DNA of 64,000 bases from Spirosoma terrae (lineage in GTDB: Bacteria > Bacteroidota > Bacteroidia > Cytophagales > Spirosomataceae): positions 1,097,614-1,161,613 of the forward strand of contig NZ_JAAFZH010000001.1 of NCBI RefSeq assembly GCF_010435915.1, given 5' to 3'. Every line of letters starts with the position of its first letter. The first letter of the stretch is position 1. The position numbers were made by a program, and so were the translations under genes. This document shows positions 24,912-32,872 of the stretch, in pieces. A model generated the notes under the pieces. The model was not told where the DNA came from and did not search any database. It saw nothing but the letters and a program-made list of their open reading frames with translations.

Positions 24912-25853
24912 TTACCGGACGGTGAAGGCACCTTCACCAATGCGGAATCCTTCGCAATAGATTTCGATCGTGTATGCACCGGGGTTGAATCGCTGACCAC
25001 CGCGACCATAGATGAAATCGACGGTTTGACGACTGTTGTCGAAATTGAACCGTTGCATGGCCGTGTATATCATGCCCTGACCATTGTAGGTGAATTCGCC
25101 TGAGCCCGTTGCCATATCGGCTACTACGGCTCCGCTGGGGTCGAGCAGGCGCATATAGAGTTCTTTTTCTTCCTGCTTAGCCAAACCATTAGGGGCCAGA
25201 CGTACCGAAATTTTAATCTTATCGATCTTTTTAGCTTTGTAACGATCCCCATCGCTTTCTTTTCCGCGTTTGTTGATCGCATTGGCCGTAACCGTTTCGG
25301 CACGTAGCGCAGCGGCAATCGTGACTTTTTCGGACAGCTCCTGGTTCTTGGTGGCTACGGCCACAACAGAATCGCTCAGGGTCTGTTTTTCGGCTTTAAG
25401 ACTGTTATTTTCCTGCGTTAACGATTCATTCTGCTGGCTCAAAACGCCATTTTCTTCTTTTAATCGGGCAATTTCCTGGTCTTTCTGAGCTAGCAACGCC
25501 TGATAGTTTCGAATCTTCTGCTCATATTTCTTGCCATCGAACGAGTTGACGTTACGTAGTTCGCGTTTGTCGATTTCCAGTTGCGATTTCACCTTCATCA
25601 ACGAATCCACATTGCCGCCCAGTTGCTGAATTTCTGCAATTTTAGCGTCCAGCTGTGCCGAAATAGAGTCGAGTTTTGTTTTGGCAGAAAGCACTTCTTC
25701 CGTTTTAGCGGCAATGGTAGCGTCTTTCGTTTTGTTGTCCTGGCGCTCCTGGTAGTAGAAATACAGCAATAATATGTTCAATGCAGCCAGAATCAGTAGG
25801 GCGGCCAGCAGATAGCTGCGACTATTGTTTCGGGATTGGGGTCTAGGTTCCAT
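24912..25853 (-). CDS. Single-pass membrane protein with long coiled coil
   Basis: A 313-residue protein of unknown function. A positively charged N-terminus is followed by one transmembrane helix ('YLLAALLILAALNILLLYFYY', about residues 14-34), then a coiled coil rich in Glu, Gln, Lys and Asn (about residues 38-195, with repeated 'LKEENGVLSQQNESLTQENN'-like heptads). A C-terminal beta-rich domain follows (about residues 210-313: 'IKISVRLAPNGLA', 'YMRLLDPSGAVVADM', 'PGAYTIEIYCEGFRIGEGAF'). The C-terminal domain should lie in the periplasm, held off the membrane by the coil. A structural or cell-envelope role is plausible but not shown. It has its own promoter box at 25896 and terminator. Confidence 0.8.
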   Translation of the reverse strand: MEPRPQSRNNSRSYLLAALLILAALNILLLYFYYQERQDNKTKDATIAAKTEEVLSAKTKLDSISAQLDAKIAEIQQLGGNVDSLMKVKSQLEIDKRELRNVNSFDGKKYEQKIRNYQALLAQKDQEIARLKEENGVLSQQNESLTQENNSLKAEKQTLSDSVVAVATKNQELSEKVTIAAALRAETVTANAINKRGKESDGDRYKAKKIDKIKISVRLAPNGLAKQEEKELYMRLLDPSGAVVADMATGSGEFTYNGQGMIYTAMQRFNFDNSRQTVDFIYGRGGQRFNPGAYTIEIYCEGFRIGEGAFTVR

Positions 25854-25895
25854 TGGAGTTATTTAGTAAATCAGATAGTTGTAGTTAGATCCAGT

Positions 25896-25903
25896 CAAAA
25901 CTA
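25896..25903 (-). promoter_or_regulatory. -7 promoter box of the coiled-coil protein gene
   Basis: On the minus strand this reads TAGTTTTG (TAnnTTTG), 43 bp upstream of the ATG at 25853. Confidence 0.55.
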
Positions 25904-25979
25904 AATGTTTCACGGATTTATTGCACCAATAAGATGGTTTAAGGCCAAAAGCTACACGTTTTCGCGTAGTTCTCAAACC

Positions 25980-25987
25980 TATCTTTG
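25980..25987 (+). promoter_or_regulatory. -7 promoter box of the YggS-type gene
   Basis: TATCTTTG, an exact TAnnTTTG box, 43 bp upstream of the ATG. It lies back to back with the minus-strand box at 25896-25903, making this a compact divergent promoter region. Confidence 0.65.
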
Positions 25988-26030
25988 CACAATATTAATA
26001 AACGGTCGGCTTAGCACCGACTTTTAGGTT

Positions 26031-26696
26031 ATGATGATTGCCGATAATATTCGTCAGATTGAAGCTGAGTTAGGCGGCCGGGCAGAGCTGATTGCTGTCA
26101 CGAAAACAAAGCCTGTTGAGATGCTACGGGAAGCCTACGATGCCGGGTGTCGAAAATTTGGAGAAAACAAAGTTCAGGAAATGGTGGACAAGCAGCCGCA
26201 GCTTCCTGACGACGTAGCGTGGCATTTGATTGGGCACCTTCAGTCGAACAAAGTGAAGTACATTGTGCCGTTTGTTACGTTGATCCACTCGGTCGACAGT
26301 TTGAAGCTATTGCAGGAAATAAACAAGCAGGCTGCGAAGCATGATCGGGTCATTGATTGTTTACTTCAGATTTACATTGCTGATGAAGAAACCAAGTTTG
26401 GGCTCTCGACAGACGAAGCAGAGCAGTTGCTGAACGATCCCAACCTGGAAACGCTTACCCATGTGAAAATTGTTGGCCTTATGGGATTGGCCACGAACAC
26501 GGACGATGAGAACAAGATACGGCTGGAGTTTCGCGGACTGAAGCAACTGTATGATAAACTCGCTACGTCGACCAGGGCCAATGTTTGTTTCTCCGAATTG
26601 TCGATGGGAATGAGTGGTGACTATCAAATTGCTGTTGAGGAGGGGAGTACACTCGTTCGGGTGGGGAGCGCTATCTTTGGCAGTCGTATGTATTAA
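26031..26696 (+). CDS. YggS/PROSC-family PLP homeostasis protein
   Basis: A 221-residue PLP-binding protein with the alanine-racemase-like TIM barrel. The PLP lysine is in 'LIAVTKTKP' (about residue 25), and 'FGENKVQEM', 'WHLIGHLQSNK', 'HSVDSLKL' and 'SMGMSGDYQIAVEEGSTLVRVGSAIFG' are all family signatures. Members keep free pyridoxal phosphate in balance and have no known catalytic activity. The length is normal. It is followed by an inverted-repeat element and the DUF423 gene. Confidence 0.95.
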   Translation: MMIADNIRQIEAELGGRAELIAVTKTKPVEMLREAYDAGCRKFGENKVQEMVDKQPQLPDDVAWHLIGHLQSNKVKYIVPFVTLIHSVDSLKLLQEINKQAAKHDRVIDCLLQIYIADEETKFGLSTDEAEQLLNDPNLETLTHVKIVGLMGLATNTDDENKIRLEFRGLKQLYDKLATSTRANVCFSELSMGMSGDYQIAVEEGSTLVRVGSAIFGSRMY

Positions 26697-26718
26697 CTAT
26701 CTGAGCTAGGATTTCAAT

Positions 26719-26810
26719 AATCTCTGAACCGGAATTTCAACAAGATTAGAACGATTTCAGCAAGATCATGTGAATCTTTTTAATCTTGTTAAAATCCCGG
26801 TTCAGAGATT
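26719..26810. repeat. Long imperfect inverted repeat (REP/MITE-like)
   Basis: Two 30-nt arms (26719-26748 and 26781-26810) match at 28 of 30 positions as inverted copies, with a 32-nt loop that itself contains AATCTT/AAGATT pieces. It fills the spacer between the YggS-type and DUF423 genes. It carries no gene and no transposase, so it is a palindromic repeat element, perhaps present in many copies. Confidence 0.75.
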
Positions 26811-26838
26811 GTTTTCTGGTTCTGACAAACTTTATCAG

Positions 26839-27216
26839 ATGAAATTTTTTATTCAGGCAGGAGCAACATTAGGATTGCTGGGAGTGGCAATTGGTGCTTT
26901 CGGAGCGCACGCATTACGGGCAATGCTTGACGCATCGGGCAGAACGGCAACGTTCGAAACTGCGGTTAAATACCAGTTCTACCACGCGCTGGCCCTGGTG
27001 CTGGTAGGCGTATTAATGCAGCTATTTGGCAGTAATCCAACCATAGTGAAATTACTAAACTGGTCGGGTTATTCGTTTTTAGGGGGAACGTTAATTTTTT
27101 CGGGCTCCTTATATATCCTCTGCTTCACGGGGATAACCTGGTTGGGCGCTATTACGCCATTAGGCGGTGTGGCCATGATAGCTGGATGGGCTTTGCTGCT
27201 CTGGGCGTTTTTATAG
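26839..27216 (+). CDS. DUF423 membrane protein
   Basis: A 125-residue inner-membrane protein of the DUF423 (YwdK-like) family with about four transmembrane helices. Signatures are 'LGVAIGAFGAHALRAML' and 'FETAVKYQFYHALALVLVG', then 'SLYILCFTGITWLGAITPLGGVAMIAGW'. Function is unknown in the family. I chose the ATG at 26839 because the frame upstream runs through the inverted repeat at 26719-26810 and is not part of the family. Confidence 0.9.
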   Translation: MKFFIQAGATLGLLGVAIGAFGAHALRAMLDASGRTATFETAVKYQFYHALALVLVGVLMQLFGSNPTIVKLLNWSGYSFLGGTLIFSGSLYILCFTGITWLGAITPLGGVAMIAGWALLLWAFL

Positions 27217-27219
27217 AAA

Positions 27220-27280
27220 GATGAAATGTAAAAGGGAAAAACTGTCATTCATCATTTCCCATTCATAATTCATCATTCAA
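27220..27280. repeat. Facing arms of 7-nt units upstream of prfC (element D)
   Basis: The left arm is three 7-mers ending in AAA (GATGAAA, TGTAAAA, GGGAAAA; 27220-27240). The right arm is five 7-mers (CATTCAT, CATTTCC, CATTCAT, AATTCAT, CATTCAA; 27246-27280). The sequence differs from elements A-C but the period and layout are the same. It ends 4 bp before the prfC promoter box. Confidence 0.65.
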
Positions 27281-27284
27281 TCCG

Positions 27285-27292
27285 TATCTTTG
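27285..27292 (+). promoter_or_regulatory. -7 promoter box of prfC
   Basis: TATCTTTG, an exact TAnnTTTG box, 19 bp upstream of the prfC ATG, giving a very short 5' leader. The heptamer tract directly upstream occupies the -33 region. Confidence 0.65.
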
Positions 27293-27311
27293 TCGTCTGA
27301 TTCTGAGAATA

Positions 27312-28907
27312 ATGCAAACGAATATACAGGCTGAAACCGCTCGTCGGCGGACATTTGCCATCATTAGTCACCCGGATGCCGGAAAAACAACATTGACCGA
27401 AAAGTTACTGTTGTTTGGTGGAGCCATTCAAACGGCGGGGGCTGTTAAATCTAATAAAATTAAGAAGACGGCTACGTCCGACTTCATGGAAATTGAGAAG
27501 CAACGGGGAATTTCGGTTGCTACGTCGGTTATGACGTTTGAATATGACAATCTCAAAATAAATATTCTGGATACGCCTGGTCACAAAGACTTTGCGGAAG
27601 ATACGTACCGGACACTAACCGCCGTCGACAGTGTTATTCTGGTGATCGACTGCGTCAAAGGCGTTGAAGAGCAAACGGAGCGATTGATGGAGGTTTGCCG
27701 GATGCGCGATACGCCGGTTATTATTTTCATCAATAAGCTTGACCGGGAAGGACAGAACCCGTTCGATTTGCTCGACGAACTGGAAGAAAAACTGAACATT
27801 CGCGTGCGTCCAATGACCTGGCCGGTCAATATGGGGTCAGACTTTAAAGGTGTTTACAGCCTGATCGAGAAAAAATTATATTTCTTTAAGGTCAACAAAA
27901 CCAAAGTAGAAGACGACGTACTGCCAATTGAGCTAGATGATGCGCTGCTTGACCAGAAAGTTGGTGAACGCGATGCGGCTCAGCTTCGGGAGGATGTTGA
28001 ACTAATTGAGGGCGTTTATGATACGTTTGATCGGCAGGCGTATCTGGATGGTAAACTGGCACCGGTTTTCTTCGGGTCGGCGGTGAACAATTTTGGTGTT
28101 AAAGAACTGTTGGAGGGATTCTGCCATATTTCGCCCGAGCCAATTGCCCGGCTGACCGATAAGCGCGAGGTGTTGCCAGAGGAAAAGAATTTCAGCGGTT
28201 TCATTTTTAAAATACACGCTAACCTCGATCCGCGCCACCGCGACCGAATTGCTTTCCTGCGGATTTGTTCCGGTGTGTTTGAACGGGGAAAATTCTATCA
28301 TCATACGCGGCTGGATAAAAATGTGCGGTTTGCCTCGCCATTTAGCTTCATGGCCGATAGTAAAAGCGTCGTGGAAGAAGGCTTTCCGGGCGACGTAGTT
28401 GGTTTATACGATACGGGTACGTTCAAAATTGGTGATACGCTGACCGAAGGAGAGGAACTACAGTTCCAGGGTATTCCGAGCTTTTCGCCCGAAATCTTTA
28501 AAGAACTGGTCAACCTTGATCCAATGAAATCGAAACAACTGGACAAAGGAATTCAGCAGTTGACAGACGAAGGCGTGGCTCAGCTATTTACGCTTGGCAT
28601 TGGCAATCGTAAGCTCGTTGGAACGGTTGGTGAACTTCAGTTTGAAGTAATTCAATATCGGCTGGAGAATGAATATGGGGCCAAATGCCGGTGGGTACCG
28701 CTGAATTATACCAAAGCTTGCTGGATTACGGCCGAAAACCCGACCAAGCTAACCGAGTTTATTCGCCTTAAAGGAAACCAGATCGCCTACGATAAAGATA
28801 TGAATCCTGTTTTTCTGGCAGAATCGGACTGGATGCTACGTATGAACCAGCAAAATAATCCTGATATTCAGTTTCATTTAACATCCGAGTTCAACGTAGC
28901 GGTGTAG
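27312..28907 (+). CDS. prfC: Peptide chain release factor 3
   Basis: A 531-residue translational GTPase that recycles RF1/RF2 from the ribosome after peptide release. G1 is '[15 protein letters not shown]' (about residues 19-33), G2 '[11 protein letters not shown]', G3 '[17 protein letters not shown]', and G4 'INKLDREG'. These fit RF3 rather than EF-G, as do the '[12 protein letters not shown]' context and the length. The C-terminal domain III '[18 protein letters not shown]' is characteristic. It is monocistronic by its own promoter box; the next gene follows 81 bp later. Confidence 0.97.
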   Translation: MQTNIQAETARRRTFAIISHPDAGKTTLTEKLLLFGGAIQTAGAVKSNKIKKTATSDFMEIEKQRGISVATSVMTFEYDNLKINILDTPGHKDFAEDTYRTLTAVDSVILVIDCVKGVEEQTERLMEVCRMRDTPVIIFINKLDREGQNPFDLLDELEEKLNIRVRPMTWPVNMGSDFKGVYSLIEKKLYFFKVNKTKVEDDVLPIELDDALLDQKVGERDAAQLREDVELIEGVYDTFDRQAYLDGKLAPVFFGSAVNNFGVKELLEGFCHISPEPIARLTDKREVLPEEKNFSGFIFKIHANLDPRHRDRIAFLRICSGVFERGKFYHHTRLDKNVRFASPFSFMADSKSVVEEGFPGDVVGLYDTGTFKIGDTLTEGEELQFQGIPSFSPEIFKELVNLDPMKSKQLDKGIQQLTDEGVAQLFTLGIGNRKLVGTVGELQFEVIQYRLENEYGAKCRWVPLNYTKACWITAENPTKLTEFIRLKGNQIAYDKDMNPVFLAESDWMLRMNQQNNPDIQFHLTSEFNVAV

Positions 28908-28988
28908 CCGCTCGATTGGATTCTGGTCATATCGAAAACTACTGAAGGCAACTTGGGTTAGTTTATCATCACTAAACGAACAATACTG

Positions 28989-29321
28989 ATGATGAATGTA
29001 ATCACAACCGTTGCCTTCGCTGTTTTTATGACGGGCGCGGCAATAGCACAGGATAAACCCGCTAAACGTACGGCAAAAACATCGTCGTCAACCACAGGCA
29101 CCCTATCGCCCGTAGATGCCGCGCGCTCAAACCCGTCGGCAGCCAATACGCACGATGGTACAATGGGTGCATCGACCGGAACAGGAACTACGCTTGAACA
29201 AAATCAGGCGGCCAATGCCGGTGGAAATCGTACTACGTCGACCGACGCCACCAGTAGCGTTCGCAAAAAAGCATCGACGGTGAAGGCTAAAAAAAAGAAG
29301 ACCAGCACGGATAGCCAGTAG
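28989..29321 (+). CDS. Small exported low-complexity protein
   Basis: A 110-residue protein with a signal peptide ('VAFAVFMTGAAIAQD', cleavage likely after Ala-Gln near residue 20) and a mature part rich in Thr, Ser, Ala, Asn and Gly, ending in a Lys-rich tail ('KAKKKKTSTDSQ'). No domain is recognised. It is probably periplasmic or surface, intrinsically disordered, and could be glycosylated on its Thr/Ser. Its signal peptide closely resembles that of the next gene. Codon use is ordinary for the region. Confidence 0.6.
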   Translation: MMNVITTVAFAVFMTGAAIAQDKPAKRTAKTSSSTTGTLSPVDAARSNPSAANTHDGTMGASTGTGTTLEQNQAANAGGNRTTSTDATSSVRKKASTVKAKKKKTSTDSQ

Positions 29322-29411
29322 GCTTTTGATCGGCCTGTCATTTAACGGAAGTTTAATAACCTTTGCGTTTACAGGCTCGTTAAGCTATTGTTTTACTTAT
29401 CTAACAAGACT

Positions 29412-29651
29412 ATGAAAAAGGTAATCATGCTAGCCGTTGTTGCACTGCTTATGACGGGTGGTGCATTTGCTCAGGACGAGAACAAGAAAGATGCGAAAAT
29501 GGCCCATAAAGAAATGAAAAAAGAGGCCAAGCAGATGAAGAAGGATGCCAAGAAAGAGGGCGACGATGCCAAAGCGGATGCTGCTAAAGACATGAAGCAT
29601 ATGCACAAGGAAATGAAGAAAGAAGCGAAAAAAGAGAAAATGAATCGCTAG
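29412..29651 (+). CDS. Small exported Lys/Met/His-rich protein
   Basis: A 79-residue protein with a clear signal peptide ('VIMLAVVALLMTGGAFAQDE'). The mature part is almost all Lys, Asp, Glu, Ala, Met and His and contains two copies of 'HKEMKKEAK' (about residues 33-41 and 65-73), so it is a charged helical repeat. No family is recognised. Met and His could bind metal such as copper, but this is speculation. I chose the ATG at 29412 rather than a codon 24 bp upstream because it begins the signal peptide. A strong hairpin follows. Confidence 0.7.
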   Translation: MKKVIMLAVVALLMTGGAFAQDENKKDAKMAHKEMKKEAKQMKKDAKKEGDDAKADAAKDMKHMHKEMKKEAKKEKMNR

Positions 29652-29668
29652 ATCTGATTAACCTTGTC

Positions 29669-29709
29669 AAGCGAAAAGCCTCCCGAGCCCTTGGGGGGCT
29701 TTTCGCTTT
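29669..29709 (+). terminator. Hairpin terminator after the small exported proteins
   Basis: A stem of about 15 bp (from 29669, AAGCGAAAAGCC, pairing with GGCTTTTCGCTT ending at 29709) with GC-rich loop-proximal pairs, 17 bp past the stop codon. It would insulate the downstream histidine kinase. Confidence 0.75.
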
Positions 29710-29840
29710 AAGTCAAGAGCAATCTTGGGGGCGCCGGAAACACGTAGGAAAGAGAAGAGGTTTAGACGCAATTAATAACTAATCATATTAAATCTATGTT
29801 AGCATGTAATTAATCTAACTATTGCTTTAGGGTACTAAGT

Positions 29841-31865
29841 ATGAGTCGGCTCAATCCTGATCAACATAATTTACATCCGGAAGAAACAGTATTACTACGT
29901 TCGTATGACCAGTTGCAGACGGCTCTTAGTATAGGAGCGATTGCTACCTGGTTTTGGGATATTGAAACCGATAAAGTCTTTGGCGACTCAAATTTGCTAC
30001 GGATGTTTGGGGTTGATGCCACGAACGAAAAAGAGGGGTTGCCGCTCAATTTATTCGTCAGTAATATTCATCCGGCCGACCAGTCTCGGGTAGTGAAGTC
30101 TATTGAGGAGAGCATGTATTCGGGTAAAGGTTATGAGGCCGAGTACCGAATCATACCCAATGCCCAGACGGTTCAGTGGGTGCTTGCCCGAGGCCGCCTT
30201 ACGTATGATGCTGCTGGTAAGCCGGTTACGTTTTCGGGAGTATTGGTCGACGTAACACAGCGGAAACAGGCCGAAATTAAAACGCAGGAAACGGAAGAAC
30301 GGTTACGATTGGCGACCGAAGCGGCCCAGTTGGGGACCTGGGATCTTAATGTGCATACAGGAGAGTTGCTCTGGTCGAATCGAACAAAGGAGCTTTTTGG
30401 TTTATCACCCTCAGCATTTGTCGATTATTCCGTTTTTCTAAAAGGTCTGCATCCCGATGATCGGGAACGAACCGATCAGGTTGTTCAGAATGCGCTAGAT
30501 CCTAATGGTAGTGGTCGTTACGATATAGAATACCGTACGATAGGGTTAGAAGATGGGAAACTCCGCTGGATCAGGGCTAATGGGCAGGCATTTTTCGATG
30601 ACAACAAGATCGCCACTCGATTTATTGGCACCGTAATCGACATAACAGATAGTAAGCAGGCTGAAGAAACACTTCATCGTCGTGTATCGGAACAGACGTA
30701 TCATGTAGAGCAGCAGGCCCACCAACTACGTATCATTTTAGATGCTTCGATCAATAGCATCATTGCCATGACGGCGATTCGGGATGAGCAGGGGGAAGTC
30801 ATTGATTTTATGATGGATACAGCTAATGAAGCGGTAATCAAAAGTAATTTCATGACACCCGACCAAATTGTTGGACACACGCTTTTGACGGTATTTCCTG
30901 GCAATCGGGATAACGGTTTTTTTGATTTATACGTACGGGTTGTTGAAACAGGCGAATCGGAGGAGAGTACGCAATATTACCGGGATGAGTTCGGTCTGGA
31001 GGGCTGGTTTGAAGTGTCGGCAGTGAAACAGAAAAGTGATGGGGTTGTAGTAACGTATAACAACATTACGGACCGTAAACAAACGGAACTAGCCGTCATG
31101 AAACAGGCGGCTGAGCTGCGTGAAGCGAACATAGAACTTAGACGTTCGAACGAAAGCCTTCAGCAGTTTGCCTACATCGCCAGCCATGATTTGCAGGAGC
31201 CGCTACGTCGTATTCAGGCCTTTAGCGATTTACTGTATACCCATTTTGTTGATAATCTGTCCGATGGCGAAATAGACATGGTTCGTCGTATTCAGCGGTC
31301 TGCTCAGCGAATGCAGTTATTGATCCGGGATTTACTAGCCTACTCGCAGCTAACAACAGTTCGGGCTCCTTTTGTGGAGGTTTCGCTACATAACGTAGTA
31401 ACCGACGTACTAAGTGATCTTGAAATCGTTATCGCGGAAAAAAAGGCTGTTATTAACGTTACGTCCTTACCCCCGGTTTTAGGTAGTGCCCCTCGACTAC
31501 GCCAGTTATTTCAAAACCTAATTGCCAACTCGCTGAAGTTTGCTAAACCTGATACGATACCGGAGATGACTATCGACGTTTGCCGGGCTTCGGCTGAAGA
31601 GTTGCCTGATCGATTACAGGACCAGCAATCATCGGCTTATTGGTTGATCACCATTGCTGATAACGGTATTGGTTTCGACGAAAAATACAAAGACCGCATT
31701 TTTACTCCTTTTCAGCGATTACACGATGCCGCTAAGTATAGCGGAACAGGCATTGGACTGGCTATTTGCCAGCGTGTAGTCGAGAGTCATGGCGGAGCTA
31801 TTGACGTATCTAGTCAACCCGGCGTTGGCTCTACCTTTACCATTTTTCTGCCCGCCAGCCAATAG
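29841..31865 (+). CDS. PAS-domain sensor histidine kinase
   Basis: A 674-residue kinase without transmembrane segments, so a cytoplasmic sensor. Two PAS_3-type domains with the C-terminal PAC motif 'GVLVDVTQRKQAE' and 'GTVIDITDSKQAE' (about residues 30-145 and 150-280) are followed by a third, more divergent PAS (about 295-415). Next come HisKA with the phosphorylated His449 in 'ASHDLQEPLRR', and HATPase with 'LIANSLKFAKP', 'IADNGIGFDEKY' and 'YSGTGIGLAICQRVV'. There is no receiver domain. Its stop codon directly abuts that of the heme oxygenase on the opposite strand. The ligand is unknown; a link to the adjacent phytochrome operon is possible by position only. Confidence 0.93.
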   Translation: MSRLNPDQHNLHPEETVLLRSYDQLQTALSIGAIATWFWDIETDKVFGDSNLLRMFGVDATNEKEGLPLNLFVSNIHPADQSRVVKSIEESMYSGKGYEAEYRIIPNAQTVQWVLARGRLTYDAAGKPVTFSGVLVDVTQRKQAEIKTQETEERLRLATEAAQLGTWDLNVHTGELLWSNRTKELFGLSPSAFVDYSVFLKGLHPDDRERTDQVVQNALDPNGSGRYDIEYRTIGLEDGKLRWIRANGQAFFDDNKIATRFIGTVIDITDSKQAEETLHRRVSEQTYHVEQQAHQLRIILDASINSIIAMTAIRDEQGEVIDFMMDTANEAVIKSNFMTPDQIVGHTLLTVFPGNRDNGFFDLYVRVVETGESEESTQYYRDEFGLEGWFEVSAVKQKSDGVVVTYNNITDRKQTELAVMKQAAELREANIELRRSNESLQQFAYIASHDLQEPLRRIQAFSDLLYTHFVDNLSDGEIDMVRRIQRSAQRMQLLIRDLLAYSQLTTVRAPFVEVSLHNVVTDVLSDLEIVIAEKKAVINVTSLPPVLGSAPRLRQLFQNLIANSLKFAKPDTIPEMTIDVCRASAEELPDRLQDQQSSAYWLITIADNGIGFDEKYKDRIFTPFQRLHDAAKYSGTGIGLAICQRVVESHGGAIDVSSQPGVGSTFTIFLPASQ

Positions 31866-32441
31866 TTATTCGGGCTGAACGTAACGAAAAACAGTTTGAT
31901 AAGCGATGAAGGCTTGTTTGGCCGCTTCTACTACGTTGTTGGGATCATTGGCCCCCTGCTGATTAAGAAAAACGCCAAACTGCTTCCAGTTCGCACCCGT
32001 TTGAGGGCCATATCCCCGGTAAAAACGAGCTTCCGATAAAAGCGGTTGCAGAGAGGGATTCTGTTGGAGTAATTTCCAGATAATAGTTCCGCCTAACATC
32101 GACCCTTCGCTTACGTAGGCTGCCCCCAGCAATGCCGTTGGTGACCAATTGTCGAAGAGCCCCGGCATTGATGCCGGAAGCGGTTCGTCCAGTTTGGCTA
32201 AATCAGAAGAGAGCCAGGCCGTTTTGGTACGCATGGGAAGATCATATGCCTGAAAAAAAAGGGGATGCTGACGAATAGCTTCTTCCAGAGCTTTGTGAAA
32301 AACCAGGTGAGTTCGGAGCAGGTGCGTATATTCCGAGATGGATAACGTACCGTTTTTAAGCGATTCTGTATAAAAAAGCTGTTCTGTCTGTTCGTGTAAT
32401 GAGCGGGTTTCCTGCCGTAGTTGTTCGGGTAACGATATCAT
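31866..32441 (-). CDS. Heme oxygenase (biliverdin-producing)
   Basis: A 191-residue heme oxygenase that opens heme to biliverdin, CO and iron. The proximal heme ligand is His16 in 'ETRSLHEQTEQ', and the distal helix glycine-rich part is seen in 'LGAAYVSEGSMLGGTII' (about residues 106-122). It is last of the operon bphP - response regulator - heme oxygenase and overlaps the regulator by the ATGA start/stop. The context says that its product is the chromophore for the phytochrome two genes upstream. This is the usual bphO arrangement. Confidence 0.93.
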   Translation of the reverse strand: MISLPEQLRQETRSLHEQTEQLFYTESLKNGTLSISEYTHLLRTHLVFHKALEEAIRQHPLFFQAYDLPMRTKTAWLSSDLAKLDEPLPASMPGLFDNWSPTALLGAAYVSEGSMLGGTIIWKLLQQNPSLQPLLSEARFYRGYGPQTGANWKQFGVFLNQQGANDPNNVVEAAKQAFIAYQTVFRYVQPE

Positions 32442-32869
32442 TTACTGTCAATTCGAGTGTTGTAATCCAGCCAGAAAGTAAAAAGCTGGGTAAGTAAAGA
32501 CCCCGTTGCATGATAAGTGCCAGGTTTTACTACGTACGCATTGATTCCGGCTTCATAAGCCGTTTTAATGTCTTTCGGATTATCGGACGTACTGAAAGCT
32601 ATAATAGGCAGGAAACGGGTCCGGTCTATTTCTCTGGCTTTCTGAATTACGTCAAAACCGCTTATGCCTAATAAATTGAGATCAAGTAGAATTAGTTTGG
32701 GCAAGGGAGCTACCTGATTCTGGTAAGCGCCCTGACTGGTTAAAAAATCGACGGCTTCGGACCCACTGGCGATAATGGTGTAGCTAACGGGACGGTCTAT
32801 TTTCTGCATCAGGCGGCAGAAAATGTCCGCATCGTTGGCATTATCTTCAATGTATAAAACGTCGGTCAT
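32438..32869 (-). CDS. Single-domain response regulator of the phytochrome
   Basis: A 143-residue CheY-like receiver with no output domain, of the Rcp1/BphR type. The acidic pocket is Glu8-Asp9, the phosphoacceptor is Asp63 ('LILLDLNL'), the switch Ser/Thr is in 'AFSTSD' and the conserved Lys is Lys115 ('VVKPG'). It starts 3 bp after the bphP stop and overlaps the heme oxygenase gene by 4 bp, so all three genes are translationally linked. It should accept phosphate from His532 of the phytochrome and pass the signal by protein contact or phosphotransfer, since it has no DNA-binding part. Confidence 0.95.
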   Translation of the reverse strand: MTDVLYIEDNANDADIFCRLMQKIDRPVSYTIIASGSEAVDFLTSQGAYQNQVAPLPKLILLDLNLLGISGFDVIQKAREIDRTRFLPIIAFSTSDNPKDIKTAYEAGINAYVVKPGTYHATGSLLTQLFTFWLDYNTRIDSK

Positions 32870-32872
32870 GGG

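Noticed and set aside
26770..26838. Upstream start for the DUF423 gene
   Set aside because: It would place the N-terminus inside the inverted repeat element, and the added residues do not belong to the family.
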